A program made the translations under genes and the position numbers. This document shows, piece after piece, positions 1 through 7,764 of a stretch of DNA of 64,000 nt. The DNA comes from JBEDUK01 sp963781595. Its GTDB lineage: Bacteria > Actinomycetota > UBA4738. Below the pieces are notes generated by a model. That model saw only the letters and a list, made by a program, of their open reading frames with translations. It was not told the DNA's origin and ran no database searches. The stretch covers positions 806,001-870,000 of the forward strand of contig CAWAGG010000006.1 of NCBI GenBank assembly GCA_963781595.1, given 5' to 3'. Each line of letters starts with the position of its first letter. Positions within the stretch are counted from its first letter, which is position 1.

Positions 1-2216
1 CGGTCCTGGAGAGCGGGAGCGACAGGCCGGTCAGGCGCCCGCTCGTGTAGCTGAGCGTCACGGTCCAGGTGGAGCCGTTGCCCGAGATCGAGGACATGAG
101 GCCGCCCGTGTAGGAGAACGTGAGGCCCTGGTTGTTCCTGTCCTTGATCACGGTCAGCTTGCCGCTGGAGTTGAACGTCTCGCTCGTCAGGTCGTGCAAC
201 GTGCACCGTGAAGGTCCCGTCGGTGTTGCGCGCGAGCGTGTCGCGGACGCCCTGATCTGGGATGAACGCCGAGGAGCCGGTGCCGCATGGCTTCGTCGCG
301 GTCACGCAGGTGAAGTGCAGCTGCTGGCCGTCGGAGGCGTGCAGGGTGGCGTCGCCGTTCCACGCTCCGAGATCCAGCCAGATGTTGTACGACGAGGTCC
401 ATCCCCGGCTCATGGGGATCGGCGTCGACGAGCTGACGGTCGCGTCGGCGGAGTTGTAGGAGCGGACGAAGGCGAACGGCACCCCGATGTTCGGAAGCGT
501 CGCGTCGGTCGCCGACTCGTAGAAGTTCCCGTTCGCGAGGTTCACCGGTTCGAGCTTCATCCCGGCAGGCCCGCCGTGCATGGCCGCTTCGGCGCAGGCC
601 TGGCACCCGAGCAGCTGACCCCACGGCACCGCCGGGTTCGCGTTGTAGCGCAGGTAGACCTGGTAGAAGTTCGACGGCTGCGGGGTGACCAGGTTGTAGG
701 TGCCGGCGTCGAAGGCGACGTAGCGACCGTCGGAGGAGGCGACGCCGGAGAAGGACGAGCCGGTGAGCAGCCCGGCCGGCAGGCCGTCGTCGTAGTGGAC
801 GTCGACGGCCGCGCTCTGGACGGCGGTCGTGCCGTCGGCGACCGTGCTGAGATCCGTGATGAAGACGTCCGGGTTGGCGTTGGTGTCCCCCGCGACGACC
901 CGGTCGTCGTAGGTCGAGTACACCAGGTAGTGATCGTTCCCCGTGATGAGCGGGTGCGCGCTCGCCGGGCTGTTCTGCTGCGGACCGTGGGAGCCGACGT
1001 AGGAGCCATCGGATTCCCGGGAGGCGAGGACAACGGTCCCGGTCGCGAGGTCCTTCACGTAGTCCTCCGTGCACTTGTGCAGCGCGTCGCACGCCGGTGG
1101 GGTGTAGCCCAGCTTGACCGAGGCCGTGCTGAACGCGACGTAGCGACCGTCGGGGGTGATCGATCCGACGTTCGCCAGGACATCGAGGCCCTTCGTCTGG
1201 CCCTGGTCCAGGTAGGTGTCGACCTGGGTCGTGGTGCCCGTGCTCAGATCGCGCAGGAACACGTCGGTGTCACCCGCGTTGCCGTCGGTGAGGCCCGTGA
1301 GGTCGAAGGCCTGAGACTCGAACACGAGCTTCGTGTCGTCGCCGCTGAAGGCGGGCAGGGCATTGCCCGGGGGGAGGATGCTGTCGGCGCTTCCGGGCGA
1401 GCCGCCCGTATTCGCCGAGACCAGGGTCGGCGTGGCAGAGGACTGGACCGGCCCCTTGTAGACGTTCAGGTGGTGGTTCGTCCCCGTTGCGAAGTTCTCA
1501 GCCGCGGAGGTGAACGCGACGTAGGCGCCGTCCGGGGAGATCCGCGGATCGGTGCTGTCGTGATCGCCCGGCGTCCCCGAGACGGCCGAGATGCGCACGA
1601 TCGAGCCGCCGCTCTGGGTGTCCTTGGCGTAGATCTGCCAGTGGTGGTCCGAGCCTCCACCGCTGACGAGCGCGTCGTTCTTGGACTGGAACGCGACCCA
1701 GCGCCCGTCGGCGGAGATCGACGGGTTCGTGGACTCGCACGACGTCTGGACGTTGCACGTGACGTCACTGACCGCGATGGTGGTGTTCGCCTTCGTGTCC
1801 CGCACGTAGACGTTCGTGACGTCGCTGGTGGAGGGGCCTGCGTCGACCACCCCGGGAGCGGAAGAGGCGAAGGCGACGTAGCGCCCGTCCGAGGAGATGG
1901 ACTGGTTGCCCGTCCCAAAGTTGCCCGTATGGCCGGTCCCGACCGGATCGTCGTTCGGGTCTCCGGCGTGATCGTCGAGCGATGCCACCGTCGTGGACGC
2001 GCTCGCTTGAGCGGCGACGGATATCGCGTGGGAACGCAGCGCTTCGCGAACAGCGGGCCGCACGGGAGTGGCGTTGCGCCCACCCTCCGATGTTCCGGTT
2101 CCCGCGGCGGTCGCCATGGTAACCGGAACCTGGACCAGGGTCCAGGCGAGCGTGAGCGCTGAGACGACGCCGATCGCTGCATGTCGAACGTGCCTGTGCC
2201 GTGCCCGCATGGTCAT
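1..2216 (-). CDS. Secreted PD40-propeller / RHS-repeat protein, 5' part (runs off left edge)
   Basis: The 3' end lies outside the window. Translation from ATG 2216 gives a basic, hydrophobic signal peptide (about residues 1-36). Repeated PD40/TolB-like blades follow, with motifs such as SSDGRYVAF, ISADGRWVAF, ISPDGAYVAF and ITPDGRYVAF at roughly residues 109, 170, 225, 355 and 500. A DUF6531-type RHS entry domain starts near residue 555 (VNLANGNFYESATDATLP, then GW.SSYN). Up to about position 207 the frame is clean. Left of that the RHS-like sequence (TLHDLTSETFNSSGKL, DRNNQGLTFSYTGG) continues in another frame, so one extra base near 203-206 breaks the gene or is a sequence error. Family knowledge: RHS proteins are large secreted or surface polymorphic-toxin or adhesin shells. 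A toxic C-terminus cannot be judged here. Confidence 0.8.
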   Translation of the reverse strand, partial: MTMRARHRHVRHAAIGVVSALTLAWTLVQVPVTMATAAGTGTSEGGRNATPVRPAVREALRSHAISVAAQASASTTVASLDDHAGDPNDDPVGTGHTGNFGTGNQSISSDGRYVAFASSAPGVVDAGPSTSDVTNVYVRDTKANTTIAVSDVTCNVQTSCESTNPSISADGRWVAFQSKNDALVSGGGSDHHWQIYAKDTQSGGSIVRISAVSGTPGDHDSTDPRISPDGAYVAFTSAAENFATGTNHHLNVYKGPVQSSATPTLVSANTGGSPGSADSILPPGNALPAFSGDDTKLVFESQAFDLTGLTDGNAGDTDVFLRDLSTGTTTQVDTYLDQGQTKGLDVLANVGSITPDGRYVAFSTASVKLGYTPPACDALHKCTEDYVKDLATGTVVLASRESDGSYVGSHGPQQNSPASAHPLITGNDHYLVYSTYDDRVVAGDTNANPDVFITDLSTVADGTTAVQSAAVDVHYDDGLPAGLLTGSSFSGVASSDGRYVAFDAGTYNLVTPQPSNFYQVYLRYNANPAVPWGQLLGCQACAEAAMHGGPAGMKLEPVNLANGNFYESATDATLPNIGVPFAFVRSYNSADATVSSSTPIPMSRGWTSSYNIWLDLGAWNGDATLHASDGQQLHFTCVTATKPCGTGSSAFIPDQGVRDTLARNTDGTFTVHVARPDERDVQLQRQADRDQGQEQPGPHVLLHGRPHVLDLGQRLHLDRDAQLHERAPDRPVAPALQD

Positions 2217-2315
2217 CCCCCAACCGTCCGACGGGTCGCTGCGCGGGCGCGGCCACGATGACAGGCGGCGAATCCGAGCGCAAACTCGCAGCCAGACCCG
2301 CCATGGCCTGTCAGC

Positions 2316-3248
2316 TCAGGCGACGGGGTCGAGTTGTCGCGACCGTTTCGCGATCGTCGTTGCAGCCGCGCGGAGTGCTTCGAGCTCCGGCGGCGCGAGG
2401 GGGAGTTCCACGACCTCCTCGACGCCGCGGCGACCGAGCAAGGCCGGAACGCCGAGGAAGATGCCCTCGATGCCGTACTCGCCGTCGACCCAGGCACAGG
2501 TGGGCATCGTGTCGTTCCGGTCCCCGGCGATGGCCGTGACCATCGCGGCGACGCTCGCGCCGGGCGCGTGGAACGCGCTCCCGCGCCGGAGCAGTGCAAC
2601 CACCTCGGCGCCAGCGTCGCGCGTCCTGCGACCGATCGCGTCGATCGTCGCTTCGGGGAGCAGTTCCCTGATCGGCTTCCCGCGGAACGTCGCGAGCGAC
2701 GGGACAGGCACCATCGTGTCGCCGTGGCTCCCCAGCGTGATCGCGTCCACCTCGTGCGCCGCGCCACTGAGCGCCTGCGCCAGGAGGTACCGGTAGCGCG
2801 CCGAATCCAGCACGCCCGCCATCCCGACGACGCGCTCCGTCGGGAATCCGGAGGCGCGCCACGCCAGGTACGTCATCTCGTCGAGCGGGTTCGTCACCAC
2901 GACCAGAACGGCGAACGGCGACCGTGCCGCCGCTCGCTGGACCGCGTCGCGGACGATCGTCGCGTTGCCGGCGGTGAGGTCCGACCGGCTCTCCCCGGGC
3001 CGGCGGGCTCGGCCGGCGGTGATCACGACCACGTCCGAGTTCTCGCTCGCAGCGTGATCGTCGGTACCGACGACGCGCGTCGCGGAGCCGTCGAGGGCCG
3101 CGCAGTGCGCGATGTCCAGGGCGGTGCCCTCGGCCAGCCCGCGCGCCACATCGACGAGCATGACCTCGTCCACGGCGTTCGATCGGGCCAGGCGCGACGC
3201 GACCGCGCCGCCGACGTTGCCCGCACCGACGACGGTGACCTTCGTCAT
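2316..3248 (-). CDS. Malate/lactate dehydrogenase family, BMC-associated
   Basis: 310 residues, the normal length for the LDH/MDH family. Visible elements are an N-terminal Rossmann motif GAGNVGG (about residues 8-14), the substrate loop TAGRARRPGESR, the NPLDEMT segment and the catalytic-histidine motif ITLGSHGDTMVP. In the loop the position that is Gln in lactate and Arg in malate dehydrogenases appears to be Arg, so a malate-like or other 2-hydroxy-acid substrate is suggested; this is an alignment by eye. It is the last gene of the microcompartment operon, 10 bp after the fourth BMC-P gene. Dehydrogenases of this family occur in PVM-type microcompartments, where they are thought to recycle NAD+ for the aldehyde dehydrogenase. 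That role is inferred here. No clear encapsulation tag is visible. Confidence 0.85.
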   Translation of the reverse strand: MTKVTVVGAGNVGGAVASRLARSNAVDEVMLVDVARGLAEGTALDIAHCAALDGSATRVVGTDDHAASENSDVVVITAGRARRPGESRSDLTAGNATIVRDAVQRAAARSPFAVLVVVTNPLDEMTYLAWRASGFPTERVVGMAGVLDSARYRYLLAQALSGAAHEVDAITLGSHGDTMVPVPSLATFRGKPIRELLPEATIDAIGRRTRDAGAEVVALLRRGSAFHAPGASVAAMVTAIAGDRNDTMPTCAWVDGEYGIEGIFLGVPALLGRRGVEEVVELPLAPPELEALRAAATTIAKRSRQLDPVA

Positions 3249-3258
3249 CCGGCTCCGT

Positions 3259-3519
3259 TCAGCTCGGTGGCCCGTCGAGGATCCCGAGGATCATGCTGCG
3301 CACGGGGGCGCGTTCGACGTGCAGCACCCGGCGCGCGAGGCCCGGCACGCGGGCGACCAGCACGTCGTCGCCCAGCGCGCAGCCGACCGTGTCCAGGGCG
3401 ACGAACGATCGGCCGCCGCCTGTCGCGTCCAGCGGGCGGACGACGTACAGGGGATGCCCGCGGTAGGCGGGATGGCTGACCGAACCCGTCACCCTCGCCG
3501 TCACGTGGCCGAGGATCAT
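3259..3519 (-). CDS. BMC-P vertex shell protein (EutN/CcmL family), copy 4
   Basis: 86 residues, the right size for a EutN/CcmL pentamer subunit. It begins MILGHVTARV and carries the family landmarks: a hydrophobic first strand, 'YVVRPLD', 'FVALDTVGCALGDDVLVARVPGLARR' (shortened G-D-D-V turn) and a final strand 'SMILGILDG'. The start ATG 3519 overlaps the upstream gene's stop as ATGA (3516-3519), so translation is coupled. It is one of four adjacent BMC-P genes. Pentamers cap the vertices of the polyhedral shell. The arginine-rich 'GLARRVLHVERAPVR' replaces the more usual G-S-S-A-R loop, so this copy is divergent. Confidence 0.82.
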   Translation of the reverse strand: MILGHVTARVTGSVSHPAYRGHPLYVVRPLDATGGGRSFVALDTVGCALGDDVLVARVPGLARRVLHVERAPVRSMILGILDGPPS

Positions 3520-3794
3520 CGCGGGGGCTCCGTTCGGATCGACGCGACGAGGCCGACGACGACCGCGTCCGCCGGCTGGAATGGTTCCCCCACGGCGTCG
3601 GTCGCGTCGCTCCCGTTGACGAACCACACCGTCGCGCCCTCCGAGGCGGAGACGAACGGATCCAATGCGACGACCTGGCGGCCATCGTCCTGGAGTTGCT
3701 CGTCGACCGGCTGCAGGACGACGAGGCGGCGTTCGGCCAGCTCCGTCGCACGCTGCTCGGCGGTCACGACGCCGCGGACCCGGGCCAGGTTCAC
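3516..3794 (-). CDS. BMC-P vertex shell protein (EutN/CcmL family), copy 3
   Basis: 92 residues from a GTG start at 3794, chosen because it gives a GTGA overlap with the upstream stop and places the family's first strand (VNLARVRGVV) at the N-terminus; a longer open frame upstream has no family match. The core 'RLVVLQPVDEQ', 'VVALDPFVSASEGATVWFVNGSDA' and 'ADAVVVGLVASI' fits EutN/CcmL, though it is the most divergent of the four copies: the canonical G-A-G-x-G turn is replaced by S-A-S-E-G. Divergence among vertex proteins is common where a shell uses several pentamer types. The functional assignment is inferred from fold-level similarity and position. Confidence 0.78.
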   Translation of the reverse strand: MNLARVRGVVTAEQRATELAERRLVVLQPVDEQLQDDGRQVVALDPFVSASEGATVWFVNGSDATDAVGEPFQPADAVVVGLVASIRTEPPR

Positions 3795-4120
3795 GTCCGC
3801 GCCTTCGCCTTCGGGCGTTCGAACCCGCCGTCCTTCGCGTAGGAGTCCGCGCCGTCGATCCGGATCGTCTCGACGATGCCGACCACGAGCGAGTCGATCG
3901 GCTTGTCCTTCGTCTGCGCGGTGAAGCGGGCGGCGCTGCCATGGGCGACGAGCACCACGTCGCCGGCGCCGGCGCCGAGATGGTCGGCCACGATCGCAAG
4001 CTCTCCGGTGCCAGCGCCGGTCTCCGGGTCGACCTCCTCGACCAGCAGGAGCTTCGTCCCGAGGAGGCCGTCGTCCTTGCGGCTGGACACCGCGCTTCCC
4101 GTCACGCGTCCGACGATCAC
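3791..4120 (-). CDS. BMC-P vertex shell protein (EutN/CcmL family), copy 2
   Basis: 109 residues. It begins MIVGRVTGSAVSSRKDDGL and has the classic pattern: a lysine-containing loop after strand 1, 'KLLLVEEVD', 'ELAIVADHLGAGAGDVVLVAHGSAAR' (shortened GAGAGDVVLV and GSAAR hallmarks), then 'IDSLVVGIVE'. A C-terminal tail of about 20 charged residues (YAKDGGFERPKAKART) extends beyond the core and may face the lumen or cytosol. The ATG at 4120 overlaps the upstream stop by 4 bp (4117-4120) and its own stop overlaps copy 3. This is the second most canonical of the four. Confidence 0.9.
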   Translation of the reverse strand: MIVGRVTGSAVSSRKDDGLLGTKLLLVEEVDPETGAGTGELAIVADHLGAGAGDVVLVAHGSAARFTAQTKDKPIDSLVVGIVETIRIDGADSYAKDGGFERPKAKART

Positions 4121-4389
4121 GGCGCACCTCCGTCCAGCTCGTCGACGATCCCGACGATCGCGAGGTCGACGGGCCGGCCGACCATACCGGCGGCCGCTCG
4201 CGCGGATCCGGCGGACGCTGTCATCACGACGTTGCCCTCGGCCGCGCCGACGGTGTCCACGGCGATGACCCGCCTACCCCGGGGTCCGCGGTCGGCCCCG
4301 AGCGGTTGCAGCACGGCGAACCGGACCCCTTCCAGTTCGTCGGCCTTCGGCGTGGGGACGAGCAGGCCGATGACCTGCGCCAGCATCAT
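4117..4389 (-). CDS. BMC-P vertex shell protein (EutN/CcmL family), copy 1
   Basis: 90 residues and the most typical EutN/CcmL sequence of the set: MMLAQVIGLLVPTPKADEL, 'FAVLQPLG', 'VIAVDTVGAAEGNVVM', 'AGSARAA' and the final 'VDLAIVGIVDELDGG'. It follows the small 134-residue BMC-associated gene by 4 bp and overlaps copy 2 by 4 bp (ATGA). It leads a four-gene run of vertex proteins. Pentamers of this fold close the twelve vertices of a BMC shell; having four paralogs implies either mixed vertices or specialised roles, which the sequence alone cannot tell. Confidence 0.92.
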   Translation of the reverse strand: MMLAQVIGLLVPTPKADELEGVRFAVLQPLGADRGPRGRRVIAVDTVGAAEGNVVMTASAGSARAAAGMVGRPVDLAIVGIVDELDGGAP

Positions 4390-4393
4390 CGCG

Positions 4394-4798
4394 TCAGCCC
4401 TCCTCGACGAGCGTCACGCCCGCGTCGTGGGCGACGTCACGCGCGAGCGCGGTCACGATCGCGCGCCGAGCGATCCGGAGTTCGCGTTGACCGGTTCGCG
4501 CGGCCGCCAGGACATCGGCTTCGGAAACGACACTTCGGCTCCCCGCGCTGTTCGCCCCGGAGGCCGGCGTCGTGGCCCGCGCGGGCGTCGGTGCCGGCGC
4601 GGCAGCCGGGTTCGCGGCGCCGTTCGACCGGCTCCCGGCGAACGATCCGCCCGCGCCGAGCCCCAGGTTCTTCCTCACGGCCGCCAGCGCCCTCGCGACG
4701 ATCGTTTCGGTGTCGCCCCCTTTCGCGACGGAATCCACGACGGCGCGCGCGACTGCATCGGCGACGGTCTCGTGGGCCAGGTCCTCAAGCTTCGGCAT
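4394..4798 (-). CDS. Small BMC-associated protein with helical N-terminus and 'ALARD' C-terminal module
   Basis: 134 residues. Residues 1-48 look amphipathic and helical (MPKLEDLAHETVADAVARAV), followed by an Ala/Pro/Ser/Thr-rich linker (about 50-90). The C-terminal module has 'SEADVLAAARTGQRELRI' and 'VTALARDVAHDAGVTLVEEG'. The latter resembles the 'TPxARD/E' segment found at the N-termini of some BMC-linked proteins such as EutT; that similarity is from memory and by eye. It lies between the aldehyde dehydrogenase and the vertex genes, 14 bp and 4 bp away. It could be a scaffold or assembly factor linking cargo and shell. No enzymatic motif is visible. Confidence 0.65.
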   Translation of the reverse strand: MPKLEDLAHETVADAVARAVVDSVAKGGDTETIVARALAAVRKNLGLGAGGSFAGSRSNGAANPAAAPAPTPARATTPASGANSAGSRSVVSEADVLAAARTGQRELRIARRAIVTALARDVAHDAGVTLVEEG

Positions 4799-4812
4799 CC
4801 TGTCGGTTCACC

Positions 4813-6321
4813 TCATCTCGTGTGCGACACGCGGCGCGCCTTCACGTAGTGCCGCGTCGACGTGAGCCCCTCGCCCGTCACCGTCCCGATCGTGAAGCCC
4901 GGGTAGCCCTCGCCGTCGACGCCGAGCCCCCGCAGCGAGGAGCCGTTCACGACGCAGATCACGCAGTCGGCGTCGCGCGCGAAGCGGGCGATCCGGTCCT
5001 GGTGGTTCGAATGGATCATCACGGTGTGGCGGTTCCCGCCCTCGACCTCGACGCCCAGGTCGGCGGCCTCGTCGCCGTCGCGGACACGCACGACAGGCAG
5101 GAACGGGAGGAACTGTTCCATCCGCACGAGCGGGTGATCGCGGTCGATGTCGGCTACCAGCAGTCCGACGGGCTTCGATGCCTGGAGGCCGGCCGCTCGG
5201 AGCAGGACCTCGGCATCCTTCCCGACGAACTCCCGCTTCGTCACCGGATGCGACGCGTCCCGCGTGTCGATCACCGTGTCGAACACGCGGTCGGCCTCGG
5301 CTGCGTCCAGGCGCCGTACCGGCAGGTCGTCGAGTGCGGCGAAGAACGCCTGTGCGGCCGGTTCGGCCACGATGCACGTCTTCTCGCCGATGCACAGGAT
5401 CGTGTTCTCGTACGAAGCACCCCGGAAGATCTCTGCCGCAGCGCGTTTCGGGTCCGCCGTCTCGTCGACGACGGCCGTCGGGTTGCCCGGCCCGGCTGCG
5501 ATCACGCGCTTGCGCGTCGCGAACGCGTCCGCGATCAGGGCCGCGCCGCCGGTGATCACGAGCATGTCCACGCCGGGGTGGTTCACCAGCGCCTTCGCGG
5601 ACTCCAGCGTTGGGCGTACCGCCCCGGTGAGCAGGTTGTCCGGACCGCCCGCACCGACGATCGTCTGGTTCATCAGCCGAACCATCGACAGCGACGTGTT
5701 CCAGCAGCCCGGGTGCACGTTGAACGCGCACGCGTTCCCGCCGGCGACCATCGTGATCGCGTGGTTGATGATGAACGCCGACGGCGAGTTGATCGGCGTG
5801 ACCGACGCGACCAGGCCCCAGGGGAGCGTGTCCTCGATCGCGTAGCCATGATCGCCGCTGAACGCCTTGGGCGAGAGGTCCTCGACGCCGAGCGTCCGAG
5901 TCGCGGCGAACACGTTCTTGCCGACCTTGTCGAGGTACCGGCCGAGGCCGGTCTCCTCGTGGGCGCTGCGCGCGAACCGCTCCGCGTGCTCGACGCCGGT
6001 GGCGCGCATCGCGTCGATGTAGGTCCGGCGGCGTTCGATGGCCTGCCGCGCGAGGGTCGCCTGCGCCTCGCGGGCGGCGGCGACCGCGTCGTCCACCTGG
6101 TCGAACAGCCCGTTCGAACCGTCCACTTCCGCGGCGATCACGCCCAGCTTCGTGTCGCTCCCGCCGGTTCGCGGAGGAGGTTCGGCCCGAGCCGCCGCGG
6201 GCGCGGAGGGCTGAGGCGGGTGCGCGGGCCCGCTCGAGGGTGCTGGCGTCGGCGACGACGCGACGACGTTCGCCACCACCCCGCGGATCAGGTCCTCCAG
6301 ATCCGCTTCGGTCTTCACCAT
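4813..6321 (-). CDS. CoA-acylating aldehyde dehydrogenase (PduP/EutE-like), BMC cargo
   Basis: 502 residues. It would oxidise an aldehyde to acyl-CoA with NAD+ inside the microcompartment. The N-terminal about 20 residues (VKTEADLEDLIRGVVANVV) form a predicted amphipathic helix followed by a Pro/Ala/Ser linker to about residue 65, which is the layout of a BMC encapsulation peptide. The catalytic domain shows 'PINSPSAFIINHAI', 'FNVHPGCWNTS', 'ITGGAALIADAFATRKRVIAAGPGNP' (here split across the NAD site) and the nucleophile segment 'NTILCIGEKTC' with Cys310. It sits 2 bp after the second BMC-H gene. The aldehyde substrate cannot be read from the sequence; lactaldehyde, propionaldehyde and acetaldehyde are all possible for this family. 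Confidence 0.93.
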   Translation of the reverse strand: MVKTEADLEDLIRGVVANVVASSPTPAPSSGPAHPPQPSAPAAARAEPPPRTGGSDTKLGVIAAEVDGSNGLFDQVDDAVAAAREAQATLARQAIERRRTYIDAMRATGVEHAERFARSAHEETGLGRYLDKVGKNVFAATRTLGVEDLSPKAFSGDHGYAIEDTLPWGLVASVTPINSPSAFIINHAITMVAGGNACAFNVHPGCWNTSLSMVRLMNQTIVGAGGPDNLLTGAVRPTLESAKALVNHPGVDMLVITGGAALIADAFATRKRVIAAGPGNPTAVVDETADPKRAAAEIFRGASYENTILCIGEKTCIVAEPAAQAFFAALDDLPVRRLDAAEADRVFDTVIDTRDASHPVTKREFVGKDAEVLLRAAGLQASKPVGLLVADIDRDHPLVRMEQFLPFLPVVRVRDGDEAADLGVEVEGGNRHTVMIHSNHQDRIARFARDADCVICVVNGSSLRGLGVDGEGYPGFTIGTVTGEGLTSTRHYVKARRVSHTR

Positions 6322-6323
6322 CG

Positions 6324-6656
6324 CTACCTAGTCCTTTGCCGCTGGCCCGTCGTCCGGCCTCCGCTCGTGCTCGCCGCGGCGATCGGCAGCACCTCGCCGA
6401 GCGTCTCGTGCGGCTTCGCGATCACATGGACCGACACGACGTCACCGACCTTCCCGGCTGCCGCCGAACCGGCGTCCGTCGCGGCGCGAACCGCGGAGAC
6501 GTCGCCACGGACGATCGTCGTGACCAGCCCGCCGCCGACCGACTCGTAGCCGACCAGGTCGACGTTCGCCGCCTTCACCATCGCGTCGGCCGCCTCGATC
6601 GCCGGGACCTGCCCGCGCGTCTCGACGAGGCCGATCGCATCCTGCGTGTTCGCCAT
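6324..6656 (-). CDS. BMC-H hexameric shell protein, copy 2
   Basis: 110 residues with a single BMC domain: 'AIGLVETRGQVPAIEAADAM', 'VKAANV', 'GGGLVTTIVRGDVSAVRAA', 'VVSVHVIAKPHETL'. A C-terminal extension of about 20 residues rich in Ser, Thr and Arg (STSGGRTTGQRQRTR) goes beyond the fold. The start ATG 6656 is preceded by GGAAGGAG. Hexamers of this family tile the shell facets and carry a central pore. It lies 24 bp after the other BMC-H gene and 2 bp before the aldehyde dehydrogenase. The sequence is clearly paralogous to, but not identical with, its neighbour. Confidence 0.95.
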   Translation of the reverse strand: MANTQDAIGLVETRGQVPAIEAADAMVKAANVDLVGYESVGGGLVTTIVRGDVSAVRAATDAGSAAAGKVGDVVSVHVIAKPHETLGEVLPIAAASTSGGRTTGQRQRTR

Positions 6657-6680
6657 CTCGCCTTCGCTCCTTCCCGGCCT

Positions 6681-6950
6681 TCAGCCGACCTGCTCGGAGA
6701 CCACAGGGTCCGGGCTGGGGATCACCGAGACCGAAAGGACCTCGCCGACCCGGCTGGCCGCCGCCGCCCCGGCGTCCGTCGCGGCCTTCACCGCGCCGAC
6801 GTCCCCACGGACGGCGATCGACACGATGCCGCCGCCGATCTTCGAGTAGTGCGTGGCCGTCACGTTCGCGGCCTTGACCATCGCGTCGGTCGCCTCGACC
6901 AACGGGACGAACCCTCGCGTCTCGATCATCCCGAGCGCTTGCTGCGCCAT
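6681..6950 (-). CDS. BMC-H hexameric shell protein, copy 1
   Basis: 89 residues with a canonical BMC domain: 'ALGMIETRGFVPLVEATDAM', 'VKAANVTATHYSKIGGG', 'VSIAVRGDVGAVKAATDAG', 'LSVSVIPSPDP'. ATG 6950 was chosen over the TTG nine bases upstream because an AAAGGAGG sequence sits 9 bases before it and the fold begins there. The strong ribosome binding site fits a major shell component. It is the closest match in the window to EutM/PduA/CcmK-type proteins and probably forms most of the facets. It follows pduL by about 70 bp. Confidence 0.96.
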   Translation of the reverse strand: MAQQALGMIETRGFVPLVEATDAMVKAANVTATHYSKIGGGIVSIAVRGDVGAVKAATDAGAAAASRVGEVLSVSVIPSPDPVVSEQVG

Positions 6951-7023
6951 GTTCGTCAACCTCCTTTACCAGTCCCTGCGTGGGCTGCGCGCTTGCCATG
7001 CGGGCCACTGGCCCGCGGCATCC

Positions 7024-7761
7024 TCACACCAGCACCACCCCGTGCGTCACGCAGCTCACGCCCGCCGCGTTCGCGTCGTCGGTGTCCAGGTGCACGATCA
7101 GCTTGTGGCCCGGATGGGTTCGAACCAGCACCGACGGGAACGTGATGCCTTCCGGCCCCGGGATCCGTACGGAGACGAGGTCGCCGTTCGACAGGCCGAA
7201 CCCTGCCGCCTCCTCGGGCGAGCAGTGGATGTGCCGCGCCGCGCGGATCACGCCGTCGGTTCGGACCACCCCCCGCGGTCCCACCAGCGTCACCGAAGGG
7301 GTTGCGTCCAGGTCGCCGGAGTTCCGCATCGGGAGGTTCATCCGAAGCGTCACGGCGTCCGTCCTCGACAGCTCGATCTGCGTGCGCGATCGCTCCGGAC
7401 CGAGGATCCGGACGCGCTCCAGGACGTTCCCGCCCGGCGCCACGACGGACACCGTGTGCTCGGTGGCGAACTCGCCCGGCTGGAGGAGCCAGCGCATCGC
7501 CTCCAGCCGCCGGCCCGGGCCGAAGAGCGCCTCGACGTGCTCGGGCGACAGATGGATGTGCCGGGCCGATACGCCGATCGGGATCGTTCGGGGCTCGTCC
7601 AACCCGAGCCCGCGTTCGCGGAACGCGTCCTCGACGCGTGCGCGGACCATGTGCTCGAGCAACTGGTGCGCCTCCGGGCCGGCCCAGTCGCGCACGGACG
7701 AACAGACGCCGCAGCCGTCCGCGTCGCGTGTCGCCGAGCCCGCGATCGCCACATCCGCCAT
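7024..7761 (-). CDS. pduL: PduL-type phosphotransacylase
   Basis: 245 residues. It converts acyl-CoA plus phosphate to acyl-phosphate and free CoA, recycling CoA within the shell. The two half-domains each carry the zinc-binding histidine motif: 'GVSARHIHLSPEHVEALFG' at residues 64-82 and 'RAARHIHCSPEEAAGFGL' near 165. An N-terminal extension of about 60 residues precedes the catalytic domain, has a Cys pair (CGVCSS) and a helix (HQLLEHMVRARVEDAF), and could serve for encapsulation. The start lies 3 bp after the unrecognised 240-residue protein. Family knowledge: PduL works with an aldehyde dehydrogenase upstream and acetate kinase downstream, and both are present in this window. Confidence 0.95.
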   Translation of the reverse strand: MADVAIAGSATRDADGCGVCSSVRDWAGPEAHQLLEHMVRARVEDAFRERGLGLDEPRTIPIGVSARHIHLSPEHVEALFGPGRRLEAMRWLLQPGEFATEHTVSVVAPGGNVLERVRILGPERSRTQIELSRTDAVTLRMNLPMRNSGDLDATPSVTLVGPRGVVRTDGVIRAARHIHCSPEEAAGFGLSNGDLVSVRIPGPEGITFPSVLVRTHPGHKLIVHLDTDDANAAGVSCVTHGVVLV

Positions 7762-7764
7762 CGC

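Noticed and set aside
120..2162. A long open frame on the plus strand opposite the RHS gene.
   Set aside because: It is arginine-, glycine- and valine-rich with no domain, while the minus strand has clear propeller motifs. It is the usual antisense frame of high-GC coding DNA.
2316..3248. Naming the dehydrogenase as L-lactate dehydrogenase because of the lactate genes nearby.
   Set aside because: The specificity loop has Arg where lactate dehydrogenases have Gln, so only the family-level name is given.
4306..6549. A 747-codon plus-strand frame over the aldehyde dehydrogenase.
   Set aside because: Low-complexity Arg/Gly/Asp composition and no recognisable motif; the minus strand holds the dehydrogenase.
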